A program made the translations under genes and the position numbers. The notes below the pieces were generated by a model. That model searched no databases. It was given only the letters and a program-made list of their open reading frames with translations, and was not told the DNA's origin. Below are positions 37,062 to 48,868 of a DNA stretch of 64,000 nt, in pieces. Every line of letters starts with the position of its first letter. Position 1 is the first letter of the stretch. The DNA is from Stropharia rugosoannulata (taxonomy: Eukaryota > Basidiomycota > Agaricomycetes > Agaricales > Strophariaceae). The DNA lies in assembly GCA_028532985.1 (NCBI GenBank), contig JANCIK010000011.1, positions 1,302,001 through 1,366,000 of the forward strand, in the 5' to 3' direction.

Positions 37062-38677
37062 GCCTTCGTGATTCAAAGGCCCCTCAGCTTCAACTTCATC
37101 AACCATATTCTCAAACTCCTTTAGGTTTACCTTTCCCTCACAATACTTCCTCCAAGCTGCTGCTAAAGTGTTTGAAGTGACGATAGCAGCAACAAGCTGC
37201 TGGAAATCAGGGTCTTCAGTGGTCGGATCAACATTGGGGACTCCTGTTCCATGAAGCCTTTTAGGCTGCCAGACAATACAAGTGTTCGTTGCTTGCTGGA
37301 TACGAATCCCATATTCTGGAAGAAAGAAGTTTCCTCCATACGACACACAGTTATGGGAACGATGCAGGGTAAGCATTGCTCCATATGTGTGGGGGTGACC
37401 TTCCTTATGCATATGCCTATAAGTTAAAGTGGATGATCAGAAATGGAGATATAGCGACAAGAGAAATATACCTTGAATAATTTCTTGTGATAAAAGCTCC
37501 TGGTGGGGCAAGACCAGTACCAAAGAAATCATATGACTCATGGGGCAGAGACACAGTATACTTTGTAACATCGGTAGTTGGAGCCTCCGAATCACCTTCT
37601 TTCATTGTCCTCACCGATGATTCTTCATGGCACTCCTGGTAGTTGTTACCTTCTCCATTGTTTGAAGGAATTTTAAGCACCTTTGAAAAGTTCTTGATAT
37701 CAGTCGTCACCTCCTCAGGAAGCTGTTTCTCCATAAGCTGCCATATAAAGGCAAACAAATTGGAACCCTCGATGTTGGCCTCAACCCTTTATCGTCCGAA
37801 AGTTTCTTCTTTGATGCGACGATGTTTCGGACCCAGCCAAACTCGCATCGGCTTCTGGCACCTGCAGACCAACCAAGCTGAACAAGCTTCCCAGGATCTT
37901 CTTTCTATAAAAAATATTAGTATAAGTTACAAAGACAGTAAACAAGAATACCCTAAGATTTCAGCGAATGTCAGTCTGAAACTCGGCAGTATCCTTCGCC
38001 CATTTGAGAGCACCCTTATGCTTGCAAAAGCCACGAATAACAACCCCAACAATTTCGCCAGTTTCAGAGTCTTTGAGAATCACATTCTCATCGGGACCAA
38101 TGTCCAAAGAAAGTCTAGAAGGATCAAGCAGATGTAATGGCTTTCGAGGAATCCTAGCATCGGCCTGTTTGCCTACTGTAAAATGGTCCCTCCATTTGTC
38201 CATGATTTCCTGATTCTCGGTGATGATATGCATAGGGGGGGGGTAGTAGTCGCTTTCAGCCAGTTTCTGAACCTTTACCCTCTTGATGCCTTTAAGAAAC
38301 TCGTCCCGATCCTTGTTAGTCCAGTTAAGTCTAGTTGCTTTGGTAAAGTTGGATTTTCTCTTTTTATACGACTTTGCTGCAGTTTTTCCAGCTTTATAGG
38401 CAGCAAACAAAGTAGGGAAGTGTGTATGGCGAGGTGGAAGAGCAGATGTGATTGTTTCATATATGCTAGGAAAGGAGCTGCCAGAGAAATAGACTGCACC
38501 GAGTTCAGAGGCTTTGGCAGAAGCTGCAAAGGCAGCTCTATTATTAGATTTGAGATAGCGAAGAGCAGTAGTGTCAGATTCTAGAAACTGAAGTAAGGAT
38601 TCCAGGTCTTTCTTGGAAATAGTAGAAACAGTAGATTGGGCAATGCGAGCTTTGGCTGGCTTCGAAAGGCGAGCCAT
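37062..38677 (-). pseudogene. 2-oxoglutarate/Fe(II) dioxygenase-like gene, recently broken
   Basis: The N-terminus MARLSKPAKARIAQSTVST leads through a basic helical region (KAGKTAAKSYKKRKSNFTKA) to GPDENVILKDSETGEIVGVV. A later exon reads KEDPGKLVQLGWSAGARSRC. The last two exons give GTGLAPPGAFITRNYSR and HMHKEGHPHTYGAMLTLHRS, then GGNFFLPEYGIRIQQATNTC and VWQPKRLHGTG. HKE would be the H-x-(D/E) iron pair and the His of RLHGTG the distal ligand, followed by Gly as in double-stranded beta-helix oxygenases. The layout recalls the TET/JBP-like oxygenases that expanded with DNA transposons in Agaricomycetes, but assignment to that branch is unproven. Two lesions are visible: an in-frame TGA at 37961-37963 (context IR*NLR) and a 1-nt frameshift near 37780-37790. 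Everything else is open, so inactivation is recent. Confidence 0.6.
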
Positions 38678-38700
38678 TCTGGCGATGTGGTGGTTGCTGA

Positions 38701-40294
38701 TGAAGATTAGATAAAGAATTAAATTTGGCGATCAAGCTTGAACATCGATCAGGTAAGCAACACCAGCCAAATACCACCACTGCCCTTACTCTTTCTGTCC
38801 TGTTTCTGTCTTTTTACTGGCTTTGGGCCCACTCAACCCTTTCCTGCTAGTGGATCTAAAGACATTGGTAATACACTTCTTACAGGCTATAGTGGGGTTT
38901 TAATCTTGCTTAAGTCATAGTAAGATGTGGATTGCTAGTGTCTGGGAGATAACCATAGTGCAAAGGGTGTAGGCTGGGGATATAGCATTCTTCTCACATT
39001 TGCACCTTCAAGAACATCTTAGTCCTCTGCAAACCATCTCCAAGATCATGCCAATCCATCCTGTACTAGACAAGTACCATCTTATAGGTGTCAAGTGCCC
39101 TTAGGACACAATTTTCGTCATATATTTGCCAATAACCAACCAAACAGTATGATTTTAGCATTTCCTGATTCGTCTCATTAATACCTATCCAACAGTACCA
39201 TTCATTGCGCGATTTAGTGGGTATAAAGGCGATGTCGATACAGGTGTCCTCCTTCCTCTAGATGGGACAGATTAATTCATAGGTGCGCTTCCAGCTGTCC
39301 TGAGTCCTTCAAACTTTGGGAACACTTACTGAACTACATTAGGTACCTGCCTCTACGACGGCTTAACTTATGGAGCAACCAAGCATCCTGCATCTAAAGT
39401 TGTGTCCAACTTCGGAGTTTTGAGGTATCTCATTGATTCTGACATAGGTTCGTCTTCCATCTCTTCAATTCTTGCAATGCTGAATTCACCTTGATTGTAG
39501 CTTTCCAACGAGCTCTCAAACGCTTCATATCATTGCTTGGAACCCGAAATCACTTATGTGCTCCTCCTCCTCCTCCCTCCCCCAGGTAAAGTACTTCATA
39601 TCTTGGGTTCCTGTTCGTATTTTTACCTAATTCTTTTTAGAGTCTTTTACTACACATAGTTATAGACTATTCGTCTAGGTTTCGGCAGCCGATAAGCCCT
39701 CAATATCCGACCTCCTTAATGACCATATGGCTACTGCTGCAGAGTTAAATATCATCTCCTTCCTTCAATTTTCAACAAAGGCTTTCGCAACTTGGCATGT
39801 TTATTCACCATTTATGTGGGGTTTGAATGCGTTCCTTACACAAATTTTGAGATTCCTGGATGCCTGTGAGTAGCCATGTCCTCCTCCATCTCCCTGTCTT
39901 GGACTAATTTTGCTCTAAGTCAAGAACAACTTCCTCAATTGCCTCGTGGTTTTTTGGAGCATCTTCATGTTGATTCAAGCTTTCTAACGAGCCCTTGAAC
40001 GCGTTATTCCGAGCAGAATTATCATCTTCATAAGCGCCCTATCAATGTTTTGTATAATATGTATCTAGTCTTGTTAGGGTCAATATATAACTTGTTTTGT
40101 ATAAGAATTTTCAATAGTACTTGTTAAATGGCAAATGCATTTCATGTATTTTGCATACCAAATCAATCAATATTACATTCACAACTCTGCCCAAAGTTTC
40201 CTGTTGTAGTCCCGGAATCATTAACAATAATCACATGATTTATTTACCAGCTTGAGACCTTTCACTTGACTTCGCTTTCGAAACCCCAAATCTC
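38701..40294. other. Intergenic; possible relics, no gene supported
   Basis: About 1.6 kb between divergent genes. Scattered plus-strand blocks look exon-like (for example ADKPSISDLLNDHMATAAEL near 39690) but cannot be joined. Two related blocks, 39490-39530 and 39968-40008, share TTGATT..AGCTTTC.AACGAGC and may be an old duplication. Confidence 0.4.
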
Positions 40295-40970
40295 ATGCTT
40301 CCCAATAGTGATGAGGTTGAAAGCTCAGTTTACTATGAGCAAGAAAGAGTAATTACTATAACCTTGCCATTCCCGAAACAGCCTGCTAATTACTAGTACT
40401 TATAGTATTTGCTTGCTCCTGCTACTTCCGATGATGCAGCTCCTGAGAACATTGACTCTTCCGACTCTTCCCAAGTATGTATTTCTCTATGTCTATTCCG
40501 AATCTACTAAGTCCTACCAGCATTGTCTGTCATTGGATTATGCAATACTCCATCCTGAAGACTTCTCAGATCGTAGTGAATATTACAATGCTTATACTTT
40601 GAAATATAATAGATGGCCCCAATTTTCGGATGAACAGGTATGTACTATTTCAAAATCGCACTTATACAAACTGCCTCCAAACTGCTATTGCTAATATACT
40701 ATTCATACTATTTAGCTTACATTGCCATATTGGCCCAGACCAGCTGCCAACAAAAGACTAAAGGCCAAATGTATTGAGCTGCAGCAAACGACACTTCGGT
40801 ACCATCGGCGATTGTATCGTAAGTCAAAAGCTTTGGAAGCCATTTATCGCCATAAGAGCAATAAAAGAGTAAAGCTTCTTGCATTGCTTCGACAAAAGCA
40901 GCTTCTATTAGCAAAAACGATCAGATATGCAAAGAAGACCTTAGCTTACTCACGGAAATATACTATATAA
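40295..40970 (+). CDS. Small basic protein, unknown function
   Basis: Four exons: MLPNSDEVESSVYYEQER, YLLAPATSDDAAPENIDSSD, LDYAILHPEDFSDRSEYYNA and LTLPYWPRPAANKRLKAKCI followed by a strongly basic helix (LRYHRRLYRKSKALEAIYRH, KRVKLLALLRQKQLLLAKTI) ending RKYTI. All three introns (GTAATT/TATAG, GTATGT/CCAG, GTATGT/TTAG) keep the frame. The acidic N-terminus and basic coiled C-terminus suggest a nucleic-acid-binding or oligomerising accessory protein. I know no family for it. It ends 156 bp before the transposase start on the same strand, so the two may be co-mobilised. Confidence 0.55.
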
Positions 40971-41126
40971 ATAGGTATGTTAAATCGATTTGGTGTATAT
41001 GGTTGGCAATCATGAGCTTACAGCTTTTAATAGCACAATTGTAATTGGTACTTTAGATATATGTGTGAGAATGCAACCGAGAGTTGTACCAAAACCCCCA
41101 CTATCTCTCTTGGAGTCTGATAAGCA

Positions 41127-44100
41127 ATGCCCAACTTTGAATGCCCTGCTGGATGCGAAAGATTTTTCAAAACCTGGGGTGGGGTAAATGCCCATTTAAC
41201 CTCATCACGATCTTGCTCCTGGTATATGGAGGAAAAACTAGAGGATTTGAATGCTGAAAACACCTACGAGATACAAGAAAATGCCCCAATACAGTACGAC
41301 CTTGGATCCAACGACAACATTGCTAGCAGTGCCCTGAATACTGGACAGCAAGCTAGTAACCAAACACCCGAAGAATTAGATGGCGAAGATCTTGAGGACT
41401 TTTTTCATGAGGAATTCGACAATATTGTAGATGAGTTTGCTCTTATTCCAGGTCCTGACGACTACTTGGAGGGTGAGGCAGGCCCAGGTCCTCAAACTGC
41501 TGCTTATCGCAGTAGAGTGCTGTCAATGAAGCGATTACTAGATGATGATGATGACGATGAAAGGATTGAAGAAGAGCATCCTACTGCTGGTAGAATTCTT
41601 CGATATCAAGCAACCAGTAACCCACATATCCACACTTTGGATGGCGATGGTGATGTTCATATGCTTCAAGAGGGAGTGGATCCCAAGTTTCATCCCTTTC
41701 ATTCAGAGCTAGATTGGAAAATAGCTCAATGGGCAGTTAACGATGGGCCAGGCCATAATGCATTTGACCGATTACTTAAAATTCCTGGGGTAAGTTCAAT
41801 ACTACTAATACAATTGTATTTACTAACTCAAACTATCAAGGTTGTCGAAAAGCTTGGCCTCTCATACCATAATATTCGGGGTTTGCACAAGAAACTTGAC
41901 TCTATGCCCGAGAAAGCAGGTGAATGGAAGACTTGCAAACTAAGATTTGCCGATAAACCTAATGAAGTATATACTATTCGGCATTGTAATCCAATACAAG
42001 CCATTGAGTCTCTTTGGAAGGACCCCCATCTGTCGCCTATGATGAAATTTAAGCCTAAGAAGGTGTATACTAGTCCTCGTAAAGATGGGCGAATATTCAA
42101 TGAAATGTGGACAGGTCAATGGTGGAGTGTTCTTCAGGTATGTTATATTCAAATTGCAATTCTTGATATAGCAAGTTGTATTTACTTCACTTTAGAGCCG
42201 ACTTCCAGTTGGAGCTACTTTAGCTCCTGTCATAATTGCTACAGACAAAACCCAGTTAACCCAGTTTTCAGGGGGAAAATCAGCCTATCCTGTTTATCTT
42301 ATGATTGGAAACATCCCTAAAGCAACGAGAAGAAAGCCCTCTTCCCATGCTACCATCCTTATAGCCTACCTTTCAGTTGACAAAATCAACCGATCACAAA
42401 TGAGTGAAAATGAACACCAATCTAGAGTTCAAAGGCTTTTCCATGAATTGATGAAAATCGTTTTAGAACCTCTCATTAAAGCTGGAAATGAGGGCATAGA
42501 AATGGCAAGCTCTGATGGTGCTACTCGTCTTGTTTTTCCTATCCTTACTTGCTATGTTGCCGACTATCCTGAACAATGTCTTGTTTCTTGTACGAAATAT
42601 GGGACTTGTGTCAAATGCAAAGCAAAGGCCAATAATCTTGGAGATGAAGCACTATCGGAGCTCAGAACTCAGCGATGGACAAAATCCACCATTGAAGAGG
42701 CCAAACTTTATTCGGGAGACAACCAGAACCAGTTTCATAAATATTGCATGTCCCATAATGTTGCAGGCAGTGTATTCAAGCCTTTTTGGGAAGACTTTCC
42801 TCTGACCGACATTCACCAGTCATTAACACCTGATGTATTACACCAGCTTTATCAAGGGGTCCTAAAGCATCTAATCTCATGGTGTGGAAAGCTTTTACAG
42901 AAAGGAGAGCTAGATCGGAGAATTCAAAGTCTTCCACCTTCCTTTGGAGTTCGCCACTTCAAAAATGGATTTACATCTCTCTCTCAAGTAACTGGGCCTG
43001 AACGGAAAAACATGGCTAAAATTCTTCTAGGCTGCTTAGTCGGAAGTATTCCAACTCAAGCTGCCCAGGCAATTACAGCACTGCTAGACTTTATCTATAT
43101 TGCCCAATATCCCACCCATGATACAACTACTTTAGAGTATTTGACTGATGCTCTGAAGCAGTTTCACCAACACAAAGCATACTTTCTCAATGTTGGTGTA
43201 CGAGACAACTTCAATATCCCCAAGTTTCACTCTTTGCTGCATTATGTTGATTCTATCAAGCTCTTTGGGACAACAGACAACTATAACACTGAGATGTTTG
43301 AACGACTACACATCGACTTTGCAAAGGATGGTTGGAGAGCAAGTAATCAACGGGATGAGTTTCCTCAAATGGTTACTTGGCTTTCACGACAGGAAAAAGT
43401 TACTGGCTTTGAAGCAAATCTACAAATGAATACACCATTAAATAAACCACCAAAATCAGTCAAATCCCTTGCAAAATATCCCAATTATCCTAAAAGAATG
43501 CTTTCTCTAATCCAGGAGAAGCATAATGCTCGTGGCTTTATTCACTCACTGAAGGTCTTTATTAATGGTCTCCGGTCCCAGCCTTTATCGCAACAAGCTT
43601 TAGCTGAGGCTACTTTACCCTTTACACGAGTTGATGTCTACAACATACTTTGCTTTAGTCCTACCAGTCTTGATGACGATAATACAGGGGAAAAAGACTC
43701 AGTGAAAGCTATTCCAATATCACAACAGAACAGTTTAGGAAAATTTGATACTGTTATAGCTATGGTTAATGATAAAGCAGAGTCAACTGGGCTTATAGGT
43801 ATGTAGATTATATGTTGCTATAGCACTTCTAATTCTTTTAATCAAGGCACAAGAATAGGAAGAGTAAAGGTTATTTTTACTCTTCCGAAGGTTTTGGATA
43901 CTCGCTTAGGGCAACAAGATGCCCCTCACAATTGGCCAACTTCGCCATTAGCATATATTGAGTGGTACTCACCAATACCATCCCAGCCATCTGTTTCTAA
44001 TGGTAACATGTATCTAATCAAAAAGATGGAACCTTTAGCAGGTGCCAATCCGACAGGTACTCAAGCCTGGTGCTCAATTATTCCAGTCTCAAATATTCGG

Positions 44101-44241
44101 CAAAGTTGCATGCTATTTCCAGTATTTCCCAAGCTTGCCCCAATGCCTAATGAATGGACATCTGATAATATACTTGATAGATGCACATCCTTTTTAATTA
44201 ATAACTGGTCTAGTAAATATGCATACCAAACTATATGGTAG
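41127..44241 (+). CDS. Plavaka-type (CACTA-like) transposase, second copy
   Basis: Starts MPNFECPAGCERFFKTW with a C2H2-like finger (CPAGCERFFKTWGGVNAHLT). The core blocks are VGATLAPVIIATDKTQLTQF, YPVYLMIGNIPKATRRKPSS, CYVADYPEQCLVSC, a GTCVKCKAK knuckle, LTPDVLHQLYQGVLKHLISW, NIPKFHSLLHYVDSIKLFGT, TDNYNTEMFERLHIDFAKDG and WRASNQRDEFPQMVTWLSRQ. These identify a Plavaka transposase. After an acidic N-terminal region only three introns interrupt the frame (about 41790, 42138 and 43803), and all join without a stop to a TAG at 44239, giving about 970 residues. It looks intact and is clearly diverged from the first copy at 20358-24602, so these are two separate lineages, not a local duplication. 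Confidence 0.87.
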
Positions 44242-44425
44242 AGCTGTACTCAGTAGTTGCTATCTTTTTATATTATATAAGCCATTCCAGCTTAGTCAGA
44301 CCGGAAATAGTTGCTCGTATCGTGTCTTTCCCTTCGTAAAATATACACCTGGCAATTACTTCCTGCTTATAAGCATTCATTTTTGCAAGCTTACTCATAC
44401 TGCTTTCTATTTGTTTTCTATCCCT

Positions 44426-46361
44426 ATGGCCAACACCAGAAGCACTACCTCCCAAGCGAAGTCTGGTTCCAGCAAGTCGGCAGCATCGAAAAGGAAGCCA
44501 AGAGCTTCTAACAAGGGAAAGAATTTAACTATAAATGATATACCTCAGGACATGATACAACAGATACTCAAGCAGCATGCGAGTACTTCAAAGCAAGCTG
44601 AGGCTGAGAAAGAAGAAGGTATGTATTTGTCTCCTTGCTGAAACGATACTAATGGGTTTGGCTAGAGATTACTGCTCGCAACAAAAGACTTATGGGCGAG
44701 GAAAACGAGAATGAAAAAGACTCTGATGGTAATGAAGAAGACAGCAATAGAGCAGCTAAACGACCAAGAGTTGACAATCTCGACAGGGAAGAACTCGACA
44801 TAGGCAATCAGGTTTTTGGCGAAGCGACAAATACTAACAGGCACGATGGGGATACTACTGACGATAGTTTGGAAGATGGGGAAAATGAAGGCAATGAAGA
44901 GGATCATGACAATGGGGTTAATGATATTCCTATGGCCAGAAATGAGGTATGTTCTCTACTAGTACTATCGGTATATGCTATACTTATTCTTCTTATCATA
45001 TATAGATTATTATTTTATCGGATTCCGAGCATAAAGTAAGCACTTTGTAGCTATTCAATATAGAACTAACCTTGAATAATATTCTATAGTCATCGAAGAG
45101 GCTTGGGACTCGGCGATCCCAGGAGTCTGTGGCAACCTCTTTCAAGAGCTCTGCACCATCGTCAACAACCTCCTCTAAGACTTCTGCTTCGTTTTTGGAA
45201 AGTCAGAACAGTGGGTTTTCCTTGCACTCAAAGAAGGTGACGAAGCATAGTTTGCCACCATATGTTATGGATACAGCTATAGAGGCGAAGAAGTATCTTC
45301 GCTTTAACATGGTGTATAGCCCAAGCTTCTGGACTGCTGGGGTAGGTCCAGACCGAATCGATGCTTGCTGGACAGCTTTCTGTGAAGCTGCTAAGCAAGG
45401 CGATAATACCCCCCTTGTTATCCAGGTTTCAAAGGAAAGAGCTACAAAGCCACTCGTCATTCGCTATGTGAGTACAAGTTATATTATTTCGTTTGGTTAA
45501 GTATTTTGACTAGTACTAGATCTCCTATGCTCGTTCACAATTCATGAGCTCGGTAATTACTGCTGCCCGAAGTGCGACCCAGAATGCATATGGGCTTGGT
45601 ATCAATAAGAAGAAAGATCAAGAAATTATCACCTGGCTCCTGGAAAAGGCGAAGTTCATGTACGATCAAGTTGATACAACTGTAAGTAATATTTTTTCAT
45701 AATTTAACATACTAATAGGAGTATTAGGCCAAGACGACTGGAGGACAGCCATTCAAGTCAGAGAAGATGCTTCATATAATTGAAGAGTTGTGGTTCAAGA
45801 CTGCAACACGAGCAAATAGTTCGACGACTCTGGTTACTCGGCAATTAGCAATAGACAAGGCATTACCACCATCGATGTTTGCGATTACTTTAGCAGCTGT
45901 ATGTTTCTATTAATGTTACTTTATCACTAGTCTATCCTTACTCACAATTGGTTTAGATGGAGCATTCATTACAAGAGCTCAAGGAAGGCCATGGTACAAA
46001 GAGTCGGAAGAATTTTGACGAAACGACTATTAGAGTTTTGTACAGTGCTTCTGCTATTACTTATTACCTTGCACTACTAATCATATTGCTATAGATATAG
46101 TCGCCATATGGGTAACTGGATGGTTCTCGAGCAGAAGTCTAGTGGATGGGCTTTAAAGTGGAGGCAAGATGCTTTCCAACAGCTATGGTAGGTTTAATTT
46201 GTTCGCTGGTTTTTTCCCTTACTAATTATGTTTATAGCTCGTCAGATATGTTTATTGGGTATGACGAAACAGATGATTTAGCAGATTTTGATTTCGGAAC
46301 TTTGAATGCGACTATACCAGTACTACCAGAGGCAGAGCCAGCATTACCACTGGATTTGTAG
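44426..46361 (+). CDS. DUF6532-like protein with disordered N-terminus
   Basis: Starts MANTRSTTSQAKSGSSKSAA. The first 200 residues are charged and low-complexity (EENENEKDSDGNEEDSNRAA, DNLDREELDIGNQVFGEATN). The folded part reads HSLPPYVMDTAIEAKKYLRF, ARSATQNAYGLGINKKKDQE, EKMLHIIEELWFKTATRANS, ALPPSMFAITLAAMEHSLQE and LKEGHGTKSRKNFDETT. This pattern (aromatic helix, then a 'P..ia...aa.eh.l.Ew..G' helix) is that of the Agaricomycete DUF6532 domain. Seven or so introns, several ending in TAG, join to a stop at 46361. No biochemical role is known. Proteins of this kind often sit beside Plavaka transposases, and here the ATG is 185 bp after the transposase stop. Confidence 0.65.
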
Positions 46362-47065
46362 TTTATACTGTTATCTAGCCTTCTTTTATAATGCCTTCTT
46401 TTATAATCGTTCTTTTGATTCCCTGTATACTTATTTTAGATAAAAGGCTACAATTAATACACTATTTTGAGCGATTGCAAAGTCTCATAAGATCTCTAAA
46501 TAGCTTTCTAAGGTTGCTAATGTGCTATAGAGAAGTGTTTTAAAGATACTACGAGATATCACAAGAGTCTTCTTTTGTACTCTTTTAGGTCTTTCTAAAG
46601 CTCTAAAAATGTTTATATTTTTTAAAAAAAGACATTATGTTGTGCCTTTATATCTTTAAGTGGGTTTATTTGTTTCTCTTAGTGTCTACAAAAGCTATTA
46701 ATATGCTATATAAAGACCTTGTTTGAATCTTTTAGGATCTTTAAATATGCCTGATAATGTATTAATGTGGTTTTTTTATATCTTTTAAATGTTTAGCAAG
46801 GTCTTTTATTATACTTTATTTGAAGCACTTGATGTCTTTTGATTGCTTCAAGAGCGCTTTAAATTACTTTTTTTTGCTTTTTTTTAAGAACTGTGATGTC
46901 TTAAAGTACACTTTTTATTGTCTTTTATTGCTTCATAAAGTCTTTTTAATGTCTTTTTAACTTTTATACCTGGAGACTTTGCTTTTTAAGTCTCCTAGAG
47001 ACCCAGGTCTCCTGGGGTCTTTTTAAGTCTTTTTAAGTCTTTTTGAAAAATTAAAAGACTTTTTT
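46362..47065. repeat. AT-rich tract with AGGTCT/AAGTCTTTTT words
   Basis: About 0.7 kb of simple, T-rich DNA with many copies of GTCTTTT and TTTAGGTCT. It ends in AAGTCTTTTTAAGTC repeats and a hairpin AAGTCTTTT...AAAAGACTT at about 47034-47060. This tract resembles the shorter one at 35395-35515 and fits subterminal transposon sequence. Confidence 0.55.
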
Positions 47066-47088
47066 CAAAAAAGTGTTTTTCCTGATGT
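47066..47088 (-). repeat. Right inverted repeat, 23 bp
   Basis: Reverse-complement partner of 35304-35326 with one mismatch. Similarity continues weakly outward through an ACTAGTACA string (47103-47111). Confidence 0.7.
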
Positions 47089-47126
47089 TGCCTCCCACCA
47101 CGACTAGTACAATGGCACTATTACTA

Positions 47127-47590
47127 GTTGAAGGAGGTCGAATGCTGCATTCCCTCCTAAAACACTAGCAATCAAGATCAGTAAAGTTGCAATCGTACTA
47201 GCCATTTCAACTTCTAGCCTGTCAAGATATGTTGTCCTAATTGGTGCACAACACCAACACTTCATATGCAAAATCTAGCGCTCAGCTTCTATTCCAGTAA
47301 AACACGGACAATAACCTTTAGCCCCCGATACAGGCTTGTATGATCCTCATCAAATCTTCGAGCTCTCAATTGGCAATCACACGATCCAGTTCTGTAATCT
47401 GTATGCATCTATGCACCTATGCACTGTCTATGCGATTGTCACCGTCATGCTCCATCTTACTAGTCCCGTCAGGCTGCCTCTTATTTGCAGGACCATCCTG
47501 TTCTGGCAGCGTACATAGAGACAGGTTGAAGGAGGTCGAATGCTTCTAAGCATTCCCGTCTAACACACCTGTAACCGAAAGAGCAGCAGT
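47127..47590 (+). repeat. Direct repeat pair of about 40 bp
   Basis: GTTGAAGGAGGTCGAATGCT occurs identically at 47127-47146 and 47525-47544. The similarity runs on as GCATTCCC..CTAA.ACAC. No coding sense is seen between them; short frames there (47336-47928) have no recognisable content. Confidence 0.55.
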
Positions 47591-48081
47591 AGAGCAGTCT
47601 TAGAGATTGTGCTGCTAATCTTTCAAGCTCTATTATGTTCGTACTCAACTGCGGCCTGAATAAGTTCTATTACGCTCAATACACCATGTTCTGCACATTG
47701 AAAACGCAACGAGTTACGACAGGCGGCCCTAGTTCAACAGGAAATTACCAGGACATACCTCCATTCTCATCGCCTTCTTTCATTTGCAAGGATATATGGA
47801 CGACATCCATTCCACCTTTATGCCTTCAGCAGTTTTCAAATACTTCAGACTCAGCGGATATGTTTATCAATGCATTGTGCATTCACTGCACTTATGGATT
47901 CCCCGGACCGTTATTCAGAAAAAAGTAACGGATTTGATATCACATATGCCATGATGCTCGAAGAATTGTTCTGGATATCATTTCATAAAGGCAACCGGGT
48001 TACATTGTTTAGGACATCAAAAAGAAAAAGACAGGACTTTCGATGGCAGGGTGGTCGGGATGATCTCTGCTTAATCTTAAT

Positions 48082-48868
48082 CTATGGTACCAACATACCC
48101 ATGTATTCTGCGCTGCACGCGACTGTACACCTCTTGACAGACTCCATTTCCAAGTGTCCTTTCCCTGGGCTATCCTCGATTTGAATAATGTCTGTTTCGA
48201 GAACAAATGTCCCGGTCTCTTCTTCCACCAAAGGCTGCGATAGGAATATCTAATTTACAGCCTTCTCAGTATTTCTTTTTCCTTCATGTTGTTTCCCTTA
48301 CCTTGCCGCCGATTTTAAATCGGTCAACATCAAAATGTTTTGGGAACAGCCCCGGCATAATTGCTTTCACTGCAAGTACACCGTCTGATTGAAGAACTAA
48401 CTCCACTATGCAAGTCTGGGAGCTCCTGACCTCATACATTATCCCCATTAATTGAAGCAATATCTTTGGTGGAGACACAAGGCGACGTGACTGAAGGTTT
48501 ATGAACGAACATTCACTCTCAAACCCAGTTCCATGCTCCGTCGAATCAGTGAGGTCTGAGGCCAAAAACTGGATCTGGATCGACTGTAGAAGCTTTTTGC
48601 AGTTGATCATATTGTCTTCTGATTTGATCGTCCTGAATATATCTTCCGAGCTAAAGTAATGAAGGTAGCATTCTGTAAGCCACTCCTTGATAACATCATT
48701 ACAACACAATCTTCATTCACAGCGAAGGACTTCATGACTTACTCTATCAATGCGAGGATTCAATGTGAAGGACCTTGCCCATTCTAGGACTTTGATGAAC
48801 GCACATTCTTGCCTGCTCCCCGTTTGTTGCGATAGACTTGGTACTAGCGCGAGATTCATTTGCGACAT
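48082..48868 (-). CDS. RMI1-like OB-fold protein
   Basis: The start MSQMNLALVPSLSQQ (48868) leads to VLEWARSFTLNPRID. After a GTAAGT intron it continues EWLTECYLHYFSSEDIF, LLQSIQIQFLASDLTDSTEH, PPKILLQLMGIMYEVRSS, ELVLQSDGVLAVKAIMP and FDVDRFKIGGK. A last exon reads IFLSQPLVEEETGTFVLETD. The order (W-x-x-x-x-x-P-R-I-D, then W-L-x-E-C, then Q-F-L-x-S-D-L-x-D-S, then an OB-fold strand set with 'DG...KA') is that of RMI1_N. RMI1 is the partner of the RecQ helicase-topoisomerase III complex that resolves recombination intermediates in the nucleus. The protein (about 230 residues) is shorter than typical fungal RMI1. It lies just outside the candidate element, among repeats, so it may be the host gene or an extra copy. 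Confidence 0.55.

Larger units (their letters stand above)
35304..47088 (+). mobile_element. Candidate composite DNA transposon with second Plavaka transposase
   Basis: The block is bounded by a 23-bp inverted repeat with one mismatch: left 35304-35326 (ACATCAGG...CACTTTTTTG), right 47066-47088 in reverse. Outside the repeats, both sides also share GTACTAGT within 50 bp. Inside, both ends carry runs of AGGTCT/AAGTCT words (35420-35510 and 46980-47045). The block encodes a transposase plus five other genes. No clear target-site duplication is visible, and the left repeat lies within a small gene, so the true termini may lie further out. Boundaries are tentative. Confidence 0.4.

Noticed and set aside
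38738..38920. 60-codon plus-strand frame in front of the oxygenase pseudogene
   Set aside because: Too short and without support. It overlaps the promoter region of the minus-strand gene.
47635..47928. 97-codon plus-strand frame
   Set aside because: No domain, no neighbouring exons and composition unlike the true genes. It lies antisense to and downstream of the RMI1-like gene.
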